NCBI GenBank assembly: GCA_011375465.1 | Contig: DRZV01000031.1 | Location: 1 to 11,902 of the forward strand | Length of the DNA stretch: 11,902 nt | Direction: 5' to 3' | DNA from: Neomoorella mulderi | GTDB taxonomy: Bacteria; Bacillota; DSM-521; Neomoorellales; Neomoorellaceae | In this document: piece by piece, positions 4,959 to 11,902 of the stretch | Position numbering within the stretch: position 1 is the stretch's first letter | How the letters are laid out: the number at the start of each line of letters is the position of its first letter | The notes under the pieces: generated by a model | Told to the model about the DNA's origin: nothing | Databases searched by the model: none | What the model saw: only the letters and a program-made list of their open reading frames with translations | Made by a program: the position numbers and the translations under genes

Positions 4959-5301
4959 TGTGGGCAAATTCAGCCCCTTTCCTGAAGGCACGGCGGCAAA
5001 GGAGCTACTCCTTGCCTGGGGAATTCCTGCAGAGGCTGTGTGTGCGGAAACTTCTTCTAGAAATACCAGGAAGAATTTGAGGGAGGCCAAGGCTATTATG
5101 GAAGAACACGGCTGGAATTCGGCCATCATCGTCACCCAGGACTTCCACCTCTGGAGGGCCCTGCGGGAAGCCCGCTGTATGGGCATAGAGGCCACCGGAG
5201 CGGGCGTTAAGGAAACGGCCCTAATAAGGCCTCCTTTGGTGGTGAGGGAAGCGGTGGCCAACGGGATCAGCATAATCAGGTGCTGGTGGGAAAAACTTTA
5301 G
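4959..5301 (+). pseudogene. DUF218/YdcF-like protein, C-terminal part cut by IS607
   Basis: The frame from the element end to TAG 5299-5301 encodes GVGKFSPFPEGTAAKELL, then WGIPAEAVCAETSSRNTRKN, AIIVTQDFHLWRALREA and a short C-terminus. This is the DUF218 domain (YdcF/SanA/ElyC family), with the usual S-x-N-T-x-x-N segment and VTxxFHxxRA motif. The family is membrane-anchored or cytosolic and linked to envelope functions, with roles poorly defined. The N-terminal part with the glycine-rich loop and membrane anchor is missing, replaced by the IS607 right end. A TTG inside the element (4936) would open a 121-residue fusion, but it lacks the N-terminal half. It ends just before the aldolase gene, so the two were probably one operon. 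Confidence 0.8.
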
Positions 5302-5302
5302 G

Positions 5303-6206
5303 ATGGGGGGTAAGGCCGTGAATATCAAGGTTCCCTTGGACGTGCCTCCTGAAGAGAGGTTAGATATGATAACCCAGGGTACGGGTAGGCTCTGCCTCTT
5401 TGCCGGGGATCAAAAGGTGGAGCACCTGAACGATGATTTCTACGGTCCCGGGATAGCAGAAGAGGATGCAGATCCCGAGCACCTCTTTAGGATAGCTTCC
5501 CGGGCCAGAATAGGTGCTTTTGCCTCTCAGGCTGGGCTCATCATGCGCTACGGCATGGATTATCCGGATGTACCCTATATCATCAAGCTCAATTCCAAAA
5601 CCCATCTGGTAAAAAGGGACCAGAGAGACCCCTTGAGCACCCTCTGGATTACGGTGGAGGAGGTGTACAGGCTTAAAGAGCAGTCGGGGCTAAAAATAGC
5701 CGGGGTGGGCTACACTATATATCCTGGGAGCGAATTCGAGCATATCATGTTTCATAAGGCTGCCCAGACGGTCTACCAAGCCCATCAGCGGGGGTTGGTG
5801 GTCATCATTTGGGCCTACCCTAGAGGCAAGTCGGTGGAAGATGAGTACGACCCACATCTGATAGCAGGGGCTTGCGGGGTAGCTGCTTGTTTGGGGGCTG
5901 ATTTTGTTAAGGTCAACTATCCCCGGAAAGCAGAGGTAAACATCCCTGAAGCCTTTAAAGAAGCTGTCCTGGCTGCCGGCAGGACTGGAGTCATCTGCGC
6001 TGGGGGTCATACTAAGGACCCCAGGGACTTTTTGGAAGAATTGTATCAGCAAATTCACATAAGCGGCGCCAGAAGGAACGCCACCGGCAGGAACATCCAC
6101 CCAGAAACCCCTGGAGGAAGCTGTAAGGTTTACCAGTGCAGTCTATGCGGTAACGGTGGAAAACAAAACTCCCCAGGAAGCATATAGGATATATATGGGG
6201 GCTTAA
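5303..6206 (+). pseudogene. Class I aldolase (DhnA/archaeal-type FBA), 3' frameshift
   Basis: A (beta/alpha)8 Schiff-base aldolase of the DeoC/LacD/DhnA superfamily, which contains archaeal-type fructose-bisphosphate aldolase. RLCLFAGDQKVEH (about 29-41), IIKLNSKTHLV, VGYTIYPGSEFE and GADFVKVNYP with the likely Schiff-base Lys203 are visible, then GVICAGGHTKDP and the phosphate-binding end GARRNATGRNIH. The frame then becomes GGSCKVYQCSLC and stops at 6187. Removing one C from CACCCAG (about 6098-6104) restores QKPLEEAVRFTSAVYAVTVE and ends at TAA 6204-6206, giving about 300 residues. Start: ATG 5303 lies one base after the DUF218 stop, while GTG 5318, preceded by GGGGGGTAAGG, is a good alternative. 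The active-site core is intact, so the shifted protein might still fold. The substrate cannot be decided from sequence. Confidence 0.8.
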
Positions 6207-6346
6207 TCCAGAAAACCAGGTTTTTCGTATACGGGATTAAAATTTTTCAAGATAGCTCCTAAAACTCATCCAAAAAAGGATAGGCAATATTTCTGTCGAA
6301 CATTAAACAATAATTTTTATCTTGAAGTTGGGGTAAGAGGGATCAA

Positions 6347-7935
6347 ATGAGGGAAGGCAAGACTGCGCCAGCAGGGATTATCCCCGGGCTACGGATCTAT
6401 CTGTTCCTGGCTATTTTTTTGATTTCCACCATAGCCTTGACCCTATACTATTATAGACAAAAGGATCTGTCCCCCTGGAGCAATGATTGCCGGTGTCTGC
6501 CTAGACGGCCAGCCCATGGGTGGCAAAACAGTGGAGAAAGTGGCGGAATGGCTGGATATACGGGCTGAGGAAATATTATTCCGCCCTGTCAGAATAGAAT
6601 TATGAAGGTAGGTCATGGGAACTGCCCCTAAAGGAGCTGGGGGTGGAGGTGGATCGGCACATCTTAGAGGAGTTGTACACCATAGGCCACCGGGGATGGA
6701 TGGGGCAGCGCTTCTGGGAATGGTGGAAGGCCAGAAATCAGGGGGTCAATTTTCCTCTGAGGTATACAGTTGATCAGGGGCGACTCCTTTCTTCCCTCCG
6801 CAGTCTAACCGAGCCGCTGGTTGTTCCGCCTTAGGACGCCTTTTTGAGAGTTTCCTCTGATGACGTTATAACAGTGGTGCCCAGCCGGGACGGCAGGGGG
6901 CCAGACCTGGAAGCGGCCTATCCCCAGCTCTTGTCCATCCTGGAGAGCAGCCAAGATCTCCGTATAAGGTTGCCCTCTAAAACCCTGCCTCCCAAGAGGA
7001 GCACTAAGGATGTGGAGAGCATGGGGGTAGATTCCCTGTTGGCCCAGTTTACAGTCAATTTCGACCACTCCTCGGCCAACCGGGTTCAGAATATCACCCT
7101 GGCCACCAAGGCTTTCGACGGCCTTTTCGTAGCCCCTGGCCAGGTGATCTCCTTTAACGAGGTGGTGGGCCCCCGCTCTGCTGAGGCGGGCTACAGGGAG
7201 GCCCCCACCATTATAGAGAATAAGTTTGTGGATACCGTGGGAGAAGGCATATGCCGAGTTTCCTCCACCTTGTACAACGCCGTCCTGCTGGCGGGGTTGA
7301 AGATAGTGGAGAGGCATAATCACGCCCTCCCCGTAGGCTATGTGCCCTTAGGGAGGGATGCCACTGTTTTCTACGGCTATTTGGACTTTAAATTCCAGAA
7401 TAACACTGAAAAATATCTCTACCTGAGAGCTGTGGTGGGACCTGACTATATCACGATAAAAATCTACGGCCATCACCTCTACAAACGTCCGGTGGAAATA
7501 AGGACCTGGGTCACGGAGGTCATTCCCTTTAAGGTTATCCGGAAGGAAGACCCCGGGCTGGAGAGGGGAAAGGTGGTGGTGGAGCAGAAAGGCCAGGAGG
7601 GGTATAGGGTCCGTGGGGAGAGGATAATAGGGGGGAGCAAGGAAGCCCTTCCCGAAAGCCTTTATATACCGGTGGAAGAGATAATCAGGATGGGCACCAA
7701 GGAGGTCCCTACTCCACCCCAGCCTGGGAAATCTTCAGGGAGCGAAGCTCCTTCCGGATCAAGCTCTGAGGAACAGCGGGATGGGATCCCTCAAAGTCCC
7801 AAGCCCCAGACCGGAGAAAAACCTTCTGAGGGGCATCCTTCTGGAAAGCCGCCGGCAGGTAGCTCCTCTGGGACCCAACCTCAACCGGAAGAGGAGGGTG
7901 TCTCCCAGGATGGGGGCAAGCCACCTGGTCAGTAA
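6347..7935 (+). pseudogene. VanW-family surface protein with G5-like domain, multiply disrupted
   Basis: An N-terminal membrane anchor (IYLFLAIFLISTIALTLYYY) follows a ribosome site AGAGGG. Then the PG_binding_4-like segment spans three stretches: PPGAMIAGVCLDGQPMGGKT; YEGRSWELPLKELGVEVD; and DAFLRVSSDDVITVVPS. Next come the VanW domain (FNEVVGPRSAEAGYREAP, GEGICRVSSTLYNAVLLAGL), a G5-like region (VEIRTWVTEVIPFKVIRKED) and a Pro/Ser/Gly-rich tail. Single extra bases near 6470-6475 and in GAATTAT (about 6597-6602) shift the frame, and an in-frame TAG at 6832-6834 interrupts it before DAFL. From 6835 to the stop it is open. VanW-type proteins are envelope proteins that can hold peptidoglycan-binding domains. 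The CPBP gene overlaps its 3' end by 26 bases in another frame. Confidence 0.82.
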
Positions 7936-8554
7936 TCCTCCCCCCGGAAGGGATAAGGGACTTCCTTTAACCCTTTTATACCTCAGCCAAGGAAGCCTGG
8001 GTCTCCTGGGCCTTCTTATAATTGCCCACCAGCGCCTATGGCCAGTGTTGCTTCTAAGGGCCCCTTGGGAAGTGGTGTTGGGATACGGTTTGGGCTCGGG
8101 TTTGGCCCTTGTATTGATGTTTCTGGGGCTTTATCGTTTTTTACTGCGATTTTTATCCCCAAACCTGTGGGTGGACGAGGTCAACCTCTGCCTGGTGGAG
8201 TTATTGACCTTTCCCCATGTGGTGGGGGTAACGGCGATCACCGCTGTGAGTGAAGAGCTGCTGTTCAGGGCAGCCCTCCAGACCTTGGCAATGCGGTGGC
8301 TCCCGGCTGGCTGGGCGATAGGGTTCACCTCAGCTGTCTTTGCCCTCTTCCATTTTCGCTATTGGTCCAGGCCTATACTCCTGGTGCTGGCCTTTGTCAT
8401 GGGGCTGGTACTGGGAGGGCTTTACTGGTATACCGGCAGTTTCTGGACCGGAGTGGCGAGCCATTTTGTATACAATTTTGCCATCATAATACTGGCCCAG
8501 AGAGGTTTCTTTCCCAGGGAAAAAGAAGCAAACCGGGCCGGAGGCCCGGTTTAA
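7910..8554 (+). CDS. CPBP-family intramembrane metalloprotease (Abi/CAAX-like)
   Basis: This 214-residue membrane protein has several hydrophobic helices and the family motifs EELLFR (115-120; EExxxR), FALFHF with His148, and HFVYN with His185 and Asn189. The arrangement is that of PF02517 proteins, related to CAAX prenyl proteases. In bacteria these act in membrane proteolysis or bacteriocin self-immunity; the substrate here is unknown. Start: ATG 7910 has AGGAGG at 7892-7897, a rather long gap of 12 bases. GTG 7898 is in frame but too close to that site, and 7781 would sit far inside the VanW gene. It overlaps the VanW gene by 26 bases, which suggests co-transcription. The last codons form one arm of a hairpin. 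Confidence 0.85.
   Translation: MGASHLVSNPPPGRDKGLPLTLLYLSQGSLGLLGLLIIAHQRLWPVLLLRAPWEVVLGYGLGSGLALVLMFLGLYRFLLRFLSPNLWVDEVNLCLVELLTFPHVVGVTAITAVSEELLFRAALQTLAMRWLPAGWAIGFTSAVFALFHFRYWSRPILLVLAFVMGLVLGGLYWYTGSFWTGVASHFVYNFAIIILAQRGFFPREKEANRAGGPV
8530..8552. terminator. Bidirectional terminator-like hairpin
   Basis: AAACCGGGCC (8530-8539), GGA loop, GGCCCGGTTT (8543-8552) form a perfect 10-bp stem between the convergent CPBP and acyl-CoA synthetase genes. On the - strand the stem is followed by TGCTTCTTTTT, so it could end the synthetase message. On the + strand the T-run is only the stem's own TTT. It overlaps the CPBP stop codon. Confidence 0.65.
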
Positions 8555-8558
8555 AGGA

Positions 8559-10223
8559 TCATCTGGCTGCAGATTTGGAAGCGGGAAGGGGCGGGGAAGA
8601 TTTTTCCCTTACCTGGGTAGGTATTATCTTTTGGAGCCTGCCCTTCTGGATTAGATCCTTTAGCATGTCTTGTAATATATACTTTTGAATTTTCCCCCTT
8701 CCGTTCAGGGGCAAGGCAGGGGTGAGGTGGACGTATCTGGGGACTTTAGGGCTGGCGACTTTTCCATAGCAGAAATCCACCACTTCTTGGGGGGTGAGTT
8801 CTACCCCCTCTTTGGGTATAACTGCGCACGCCACCACCTCCCCCAGATCTTCATCGGGGACACCTACAACCGCCACTTCGTGGACCTTTTCCATCTGCCG
8901 TATGAAGCCTTCTACTTCTATAGGGTAGACATTTATCCCCCCGGTTATTACCAGCTCCTTTTTCCTGCCTTTAAAGGTTATATAGCCCCTCTCGTCCATC
9001 ATGCCCAGATCTCCGGTATAAAGCCAGCCCCCTTTGACCACTTCCCCGGTCAGTTCCGGAGCTTTATAATATCCCTTCATAACGTTATAACCCCTGCAGG
9101 TTATCTCCCCCACCTCTCCCGGGCCGAGTTCCCGGCCCTGGGCATCTACGATTCTCACCTCTACCTGGGGCAGGGGATAACCCACTGTTTTAACCCTATC
9201 TTCCAAGGTATCCTTTAGGCTGGTCATGGTGATGCCCGGTGAAGCCTCTGTCAGGCCGTAGGTTATGCAGAGGTTTACCCCCATCTCTTCCTGCACAGCC
9301 CTCATGAGGTCTTCAGGACAAGGGGCTCCGGCCATTATACCTGTCCTCAGGCTGGAAGTATCGAATTTTTCCTTCCGCAGGAGCTTCATCTCCCTGCTGA
9401 ACATGGTGGGCGTGCCGTAGATCATGGTGCCCTTGTAAGTTTCCACCGCCTCCAGGGCTTTTCTTTCGTCGAAAGCCAGGAGGGGTATCAGGGTCCCGGC
9501 GAAGTTGGCCATTAAAGTTATGGACATGACACAGCCGAAGCAGTGGGAGAAGGGCACGGTGACCACCAGGCTATCCCTCTCCGAGACCTCCATGCGGCTC
9601 CCCTGATCATAAGCATTCTTTATTATCTGGTATTGGGACAGCATTACGCCCTTGGGATTGCCCGTAGTGCCGGAGGTGTACAGGATTATTCCCACCTCTT
9701 CAGGAGAGATGCCTTCCAGAGTGTGTAGAAAAGCTTCATCCTCCCACCAGCCCTCTCCTTTTTGGACCAGTTCTTCGAATTCTATGCCGCTTATCTTCTC
9801 CGCTGCCCCCGCGGAGATTATGTATTCTACCTGGGGAATTTCTATCTCCTTGAGCATGGACAAAAAGTCCCATTTGCCCGTAGGCCGGCAGGTGATGACC
9901 ATCCTGGAATCGGAATGATTTATTATATGTTGGGCTTCTATTTCCCTGTACCAATGGTCAAGGGGGACCACCACTGCCCCTATCATGGGAACAGCCCACC
10001 AGGCTATAATCCATTCCAAAGTATTGGGCATCCAAAGGGTGACCTTGTCTCCTTTCCTAATGCCCAGCCGGAAAAGGGCGTAGGCCAGCCGATGGGCCCT
10101 CTCCCATAGCTCCCCATAGCTTATGGTCCTTTCCCCGAAGATAGCCGCTGGCCTTTCGGGATCCCTATCCCGGGCCCTTTTTAAGACCTGCCTGAAGGTT
10201 TGGGGAAGGGGAAAACTGTCCAT
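8559..10223 (-). CDS. AMP-forming acyl-CoA synthetase (fatty-acid/aryl CoA ligase type)
   Basis: An intact 554-residue ANL-superfamily enzyme that activates a carboxylic acid with ATP and transfers it to CoA. The P-loop is YTSGTTGNPKGVMLS (182-196). The A5 motif is TYGLTEASPG (321-330), A7 is YTGDLG (402-407), the hinge follows at RGYITFKGRKKELVITGG, and the catalytic lysine is in LNGRGKIQK (Lys511). Length is normal for the medium/long-chain subgroup. The substrate is not determinable from motifs alone. ATG 10223 has AGGAGGT seven bases upstream. It is a single-gene unit on the - strand with its own promoter and a hairpin after the stop. Its codons are regular and no disruption is visible, unlike genes between 3 and 7 kb. 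Confidence 0.9.
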   Translation of the reverse strand: MDSFPLPQTFRQVLKRARDRDPERPAAIFGERTISYGELWERAHRLAYALFRLGIRKGDKVTLWMPNTLEWIIAWWAVPMIGAVVVPLDHWYREIEAQHIINHSDSRMVITCRPTGKWDFLSMLKEIEIPQVEYIISAGAAEKISGIEFEELVQKGEGWWEDEAFLHTLEGISPEEVGIILYTSGTTGNPKGVMLSQYQIIKNAYDQGSRMEVSERDSLVVTVPFSHCFGCVMSITLMANFAGTLIPLLAFDERKALEAVETYKGTMIYGTPTMFSREMKLLRKEKFDTSSLRTGIMAGAPCPEDLMRAVQEEMGVNLCITYGLTEASPGITMTSLKDTLEDRVKTVGYPLPQVEVRIVDAQGRELGPGEVGEITCRGYNVMKGYYKAPELTGEVVKGGWLYTGDLGMMDERGYITFKGRKKELVITGGINVYPIEVEGFIRQMEKVHEVAVVGVPDEDLGEVVACAVIPKEGVELTPQEVVDFCYGKVASPKVPRYVHLTPALPLNGRGKIQKYILQDMLKDLIQKGRLQKIIPTQVREKSSPPLPASKSAAR

Positions 10224-10311
10224 AAGTATGACCTCCTGTCTGTTTTTCGCTGGCTAAGTTTATGAGGGGATATTCACTTTTATGCTTACGGTTTTTTAAA
10301 TTGCTTATTCC

Positions 10312-10340
10312 ATTATACACTTTTTTTACCGTGCCGGCCA
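10312..10340 (-). promoter_or_regulatory. Promoter for the acyl-CoA synthetase gene
   Basis: On the - strand a perfect TATAAT (10317-10312) lies in GTGTATAATGG, about 90 bases ahead of the start codon at 10223. At 17 bases further upstream only a weak -35 (TGGCCG) is present. The surrounding 80 bases are AT-rich, unlike the coding DNA. Confidence 0.5.
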
Positions 10341-10423
10341 GCTAAAAGACTAGGATTTGAGGCCTGCTGTTTCCGGAGAGGGAACCGCAGGTCATATTCA
10401 GGGCACCAATAGGAGCTGATCTT

Positions 10424-10798
10424 TTATTCTTCCACCCTGGTGAGCCTCACCTTTTCGCCGTCCCGCACCCTTTTTAAGCCCTCCAGGTCCCCTTCCACTA
10501 CTTTTCCTATCACCGTAACCGGGCTGTAGGGCCTGATCTCTCCCGGTCCCGACACAGGGGTGGGGCCGAAGAAAATGCATAAAGCCCTGCCTCGGGGCCA
10601 ATAGGCCACCTGTCCCAGCTCCACCGTTTCTTGCGGCCTTTCCTGGGGAAGATCTAGGGGGGTCTCGAAGTAGATCTCCTCACCCCAGGTGTTGACCTCG
10701 GCTTCTATGGGCAGGGACTCCCAAACCCTCCGGGCGGTGAAGGTGTCGTTGAGGGCGATCTTGAGCTTTATGTCTCCTGCTTCCAGCCACATCTGCAT
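10424..10798 (-). CDS. Cyclophilin-like fold protein (DUF369/PF04126-type)
   Basis: A 124-residue soluble protein. Its motifs are those of the small cyclophilin-like family: ALNDTFTARRVWESLPIEAE near the N-terminus, NTWGEEIYFETP in the middle, and VAYWPRGRALCIFFGPTPVS followed by a basic C-terminus. The fold is known from structural-genomics proteins such as Thermotoga TM1367; no enzymatic function is established and the cyclophilin active site is not evident. ATG 10798 has GGAGG about seven bases upstream on the - strand. It may share a transcript with the acyl-CoA synthetase downstream, though about 200 bases, including a TATAAT, separate them. Confidence 0.8.
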   Translation of the reverse strand: MQMWLEAGDIKLKIALNDTFTARRVWESLPIEAEVNTWGEEIYFETPLDLPQERPQETVELGQVAYWPRGRALCIFFGPTPVSGPGEIRPYSPVTVIGKVVEGDLEGLKRVRDGEKVRLTRVEE

Positions 10799-10888
10799 AG
10801 GTTAACCTCCAAAAATATTCGTCTGGTTTTCAGGACGAGTTCAATAATAGTCAAAAAAAGGTTGGGTGTCAAGAACTGGTAAGCCATT

Positions 10889-11080
10889 GTGCGCGTCAAG
10901 CTGAAGAAAGCGTACTCCGCGGAAGCTGCTGGACTGAAAATCTTGGACTTCAACCTGGCAGCCGGAGTTCTTGCCCTTTTTGAGGCTTTTATGGCAGATA
11001 TCGAAAAGCTGTCTGGCGAAATACTGGAGAAAAACCAAAACACAGCTTCCAAGGGAAAGGGATTACGCCCCAAACTTTAA
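10889..11080 (+). CDS. Small hypothetical protein with intrinsic terminator
   Basis: A 63-residue frame from GTG 10889: VRVKLKKAYSAEAAGLKILD, then a hydrophobic AAGVLALFEAFMADI and a basic, glutamine-rich end. No family was recognised and no convincing ribosome site lies upstream. Support comes from its end: the stop is followed after two bases by a good rho-independent terminator on the same strand. It could be a real small gene, the tail of a decayed gene, or part of an untranslated RNA. The opposite strand is also open here but lacks start, ribosome site and terminator support. Confidence 0.4.
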   Translation: MRVKLKKAYSAEAAGLKILDFNLAAGVLALFEAFMADIEKLSGEILEKNQNTASKGKGLRPKL

Positions 11081-11082
11081 CC

Positions 11083-11108
11083 GCCCCTGCTTCGAAAGGG
11101 GCTTTTTT
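11083..11108 (+). terminator. Rho-independent terminator
   Basis: GCCCCT (11083-11088), loop GCTTCGAA, AGGGGC (11097-11102), then TTTTTT (11103-11108). It is a strong stem with a clean T-tract on the + strand, two bases after the stop of the small ORF. Confidence 0.85.
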
Positions 11109-11206
11109 GTTTCAGCAGGAAGGGCGTGTATAAAAAAACAGGGGGAGCGCGAGGTGGGGTAATCCCCCCTCAATTCATCCAATCGGTGCCCCTGCTTTCT
11201 ACGGCT

Positions 11207-11254
11207 TTTTTCAGGAGGTGGTTTGTACCCATATGGCAAGAAATTCCTGAAAAA
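11207..11254 (+). repeat. 10-bp perfect inverted repeat sequestering an AGGAGG
   Basis: TTTTTCAGGA (11207-11216) and TCCTGAAAAA (11245-11254) are perfect inverted repeats around a 28-base loop. An AGGAGG ribosome-type site (11213-11218) lies partly in the left arm. The loop contains an ATG (11233-11235) opening only five codons. It might be a leader structure, or the scar of an inserted or deleted element. Confidence 0.55.
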
Positions 11255-11391
11255 CTGCCAACACTTTCGCTTCTTTTTGAACCCCTCTCCTCTTAACCGG
11301 GTAGAGCAAGGGGCCTGGATGAGAAGCCCTCGCTCGGACGTTGCCAGGCGCTTTGGGTTAACGCCCTCGAACCTCGGCCCCCCTAAAAATA

Positions 11392-11439
11392 GACCCTAAA
11401 AATAGAAAAACCTGAAAAATATTTGGCTATTTTTGGGTC
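11392..11439. repeat. Interrupted hairpin GACCCTAAAAATAG / CTATTTTTGGGTC
   Basis: A 13-bp stem with one bulged T (11392-11405 with 11427-11439) and a 21-base AT-rich loop. The left arm overlaps the second copy of a direct repeat CCCTAAAAATAG (also at 11381-11392), so either copy can pair with the right arm. No T-tract follows on the + strand. Confidence 0.5.
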
Positions 11440-11581
11440 CTATGGGGCAGGGTTTCCTCCCTTGTGAACCTCCTCCGTCACTTCTGAAATTTTACGCTCT
11501 CCAAGCTATTAAAAAGAGGGATTTGTGGGATTGGGGAAGAATTCCTTTTAGAGTCACAATTTATGGAAAGGGGTAGTTTCC

Positions 11582-11902
11582 ATGAACCTGAGGATTATCT
11601 GGGGGATGTTTTGGCTCCTGTTTTTTATCCTGGTACCTGTAGCCTGGGGAGCGGATCCATCATATCCCTTGGAAAAGGGACCGGTTGAGCCTTCCATCTG
11701 GGCTAATGGCAAGCTGGTGACGGGCTGGGAAGTGCCGCCCCGGATCGAGGAGGGCAGGTTGATGGCTCCGGTGCGGTTACTGGCCACCTCCATGGGGGCA
11801 GAGGTGAGATGGGATGAGGAAAACCAGGAGGTGGTGGTCGTCACCCCTAAGGTGGAGGTACGGCTGCGCCCGGGCAGCTCCGAGGCCCTGGTCAACGGCC
11901 GG
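11582..11902 (+). CDS. Secreted protein with copper amine oxidase N-terminal domain (partial)
   Basis: The frame is open from ATG 11582 to the window edge (107 codons). A classic signal peptide (MNLRIIWGMFWLLFFILVPV, cleavage near AWGA-DP) is followed by IWANGKLVTGWEVPPRI, RLMAPVRLLATSMGAEVRWD, and EVVVVTPKVEVRLRPGS. This is the copper amine oxidase N-terminal-like domain (PF07833), a small extracellular module common in clostridial cell-surface proteins and often joined to hydrolases or protease domains. The C-terminal domain lies beyond the window, so the function cannot be named. GGAAAGGGG about nine bases upstream is the ribosome site. Confidence 0.88.
   Translation, partial: MNLRIIWGMFWLLFFILVPVAWGADPSYPLEKGPVEPSIWANGKLVTGWEVPPRIEEGRLMAPVRLLATSMGAEVRWDEENQEVVVVTPKVEVRLRPGSSEALVNGR

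Larger units (their letters stand above)
11109..11581 (+). other. Structured non-coding region, 473 bases
   Basis: No gene is supportable here. It holds several strong dyads. CAGGGG/CCCCTG (11139-11144 with 11189-11194) encloses GAGG-T-GGGG-TAAT-CCCC-CCTC (11151-11171). TTTTTCAGGA/TCCTGAAAAA (11207-11216 with 11245-11254) traps an AGGAGG. CCCCT/AGGGG (11282-11286 with 11309-11313) is followed by CCTGG/CCAGG (11314-11318 with 11344-11348). TTAACC (11293-11298) can pair with GGTTAA (11356-11361), which would make a pseudoknot. A 12-base direct repeat CCCTAAAAATAG occurs at 11381 and 11394, with an inverted copy at 11427-11439. No known riboswitch class was recognised. Its 3' part presumably contains the promoter and leader of the next gene. 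Confidence 0.5.

Noticed and set aside
4936..5301. TTG-initiated fusion of IS607 end and DUF218 fragment as a functional gene
   Set aside because: The N-terminal half of the DUF218 fold is missing and no ribosome site precedes the TTG. It is better described as a pseudogene remnant.
10768..11073. 101-codon - strand frame opposite the small + ORF
   Set aside because: It overlaps the start of the cyclophilin-like gene, has a Ser/Ala-rich composition with no motif, and the terminator orientation favours the + strand.
11109..11581. Known riboswitch (c-di-AMP, SAM, cobalamin or T-box type)
   Set aside because: None of the conserved core sequences I know, such as the T-box GGGTGGNACCGCG, is present; only generic stems are visible.
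1..11902. CRISPR arrays, tRNA or rRNA genes
   Set aside because: No regularly spaced direct repeats and no cloverleaf or rRNA core sequences were found by reading both strands.

Overview
The window reads as a GC-rich, probably thermophilic, Gram-positive chromosome of the clostridial kind (Moorella/Ammonifex/Desulfotomaculum-like Bacillota). The reasons are strong AGGAGG-type ribosome sites, a copper amine oxidase N-domain surface protein, a VanW-family protein, a CPBP protease, a class I aldolase of the DhnA type, and a dense graveyard of IS607, TnpB and IscB elements. The host assignment is an inference from gene content only.

Bases 1-5301 form a mobile-element and defence-type region, all on the + strand. 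It opens with the 3' end of a TnpB gene and its right-end RNA (1-230). This abuts a HEARO/omega RNA (about 231-352) followed by an apparently full-length iscB (353-1735). The iscB stop codon sits only two bases before the surviving 3' half of a Phd-type antitoxin gene (1738-1902). Next come two sets of strong hairpins (1902-1950 and 1986-2043), a small unknown ORF (2055-2264) overlapped by a nucleotidyltransferase-fold gene (2201-2707), and a tyrosine recombinase fragment (2759-2990). A complete IS607-family element follows (about 2992-4958), with serine-recombinase tnpA, tnpB and a right-end RNA; tnpA and tnpB each carry a one-base frameshift. Its right end cuts into a DUF218/YdcF-like gene whose 3' part survives (4959-5301).

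Bases 5303-8554 are ordinary chromosomal + strand genes. They are a class I aldolase with a 3' frameshift, a VanW/G5 surface protein broken by two frameshifts and an amber codon, and an intact CPBP-family membrane protease that overlaps the end of the VanW gene. A strong hairpin closes this block.

On the - strand are an intact AMP-forming acyl-CoA synthetase (8559-10223) with a recognisable promoter and ribosome site, and a cyclophilin-like-fold protein (10424-10798). A small + strand ORF with a good intrinsic terminator follows (10889-11108). A structured non-coding stretch of about 470 bases then leads into a secreted copper amine oxidase N-domain protein that runs off the window.

The most striking feature is the head-to-tail junction of two OMEGA systems. 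A TnpB right-end RNA runs straight into an IscB omega RNA, so each RNA would take its guide from the other's element. A second, divergent copy of the TnpB right end lies 4.7 kb downstream, and differences between the copies preserve hairpin pairing. I found no CRISPR array, tRNA or rRNA.
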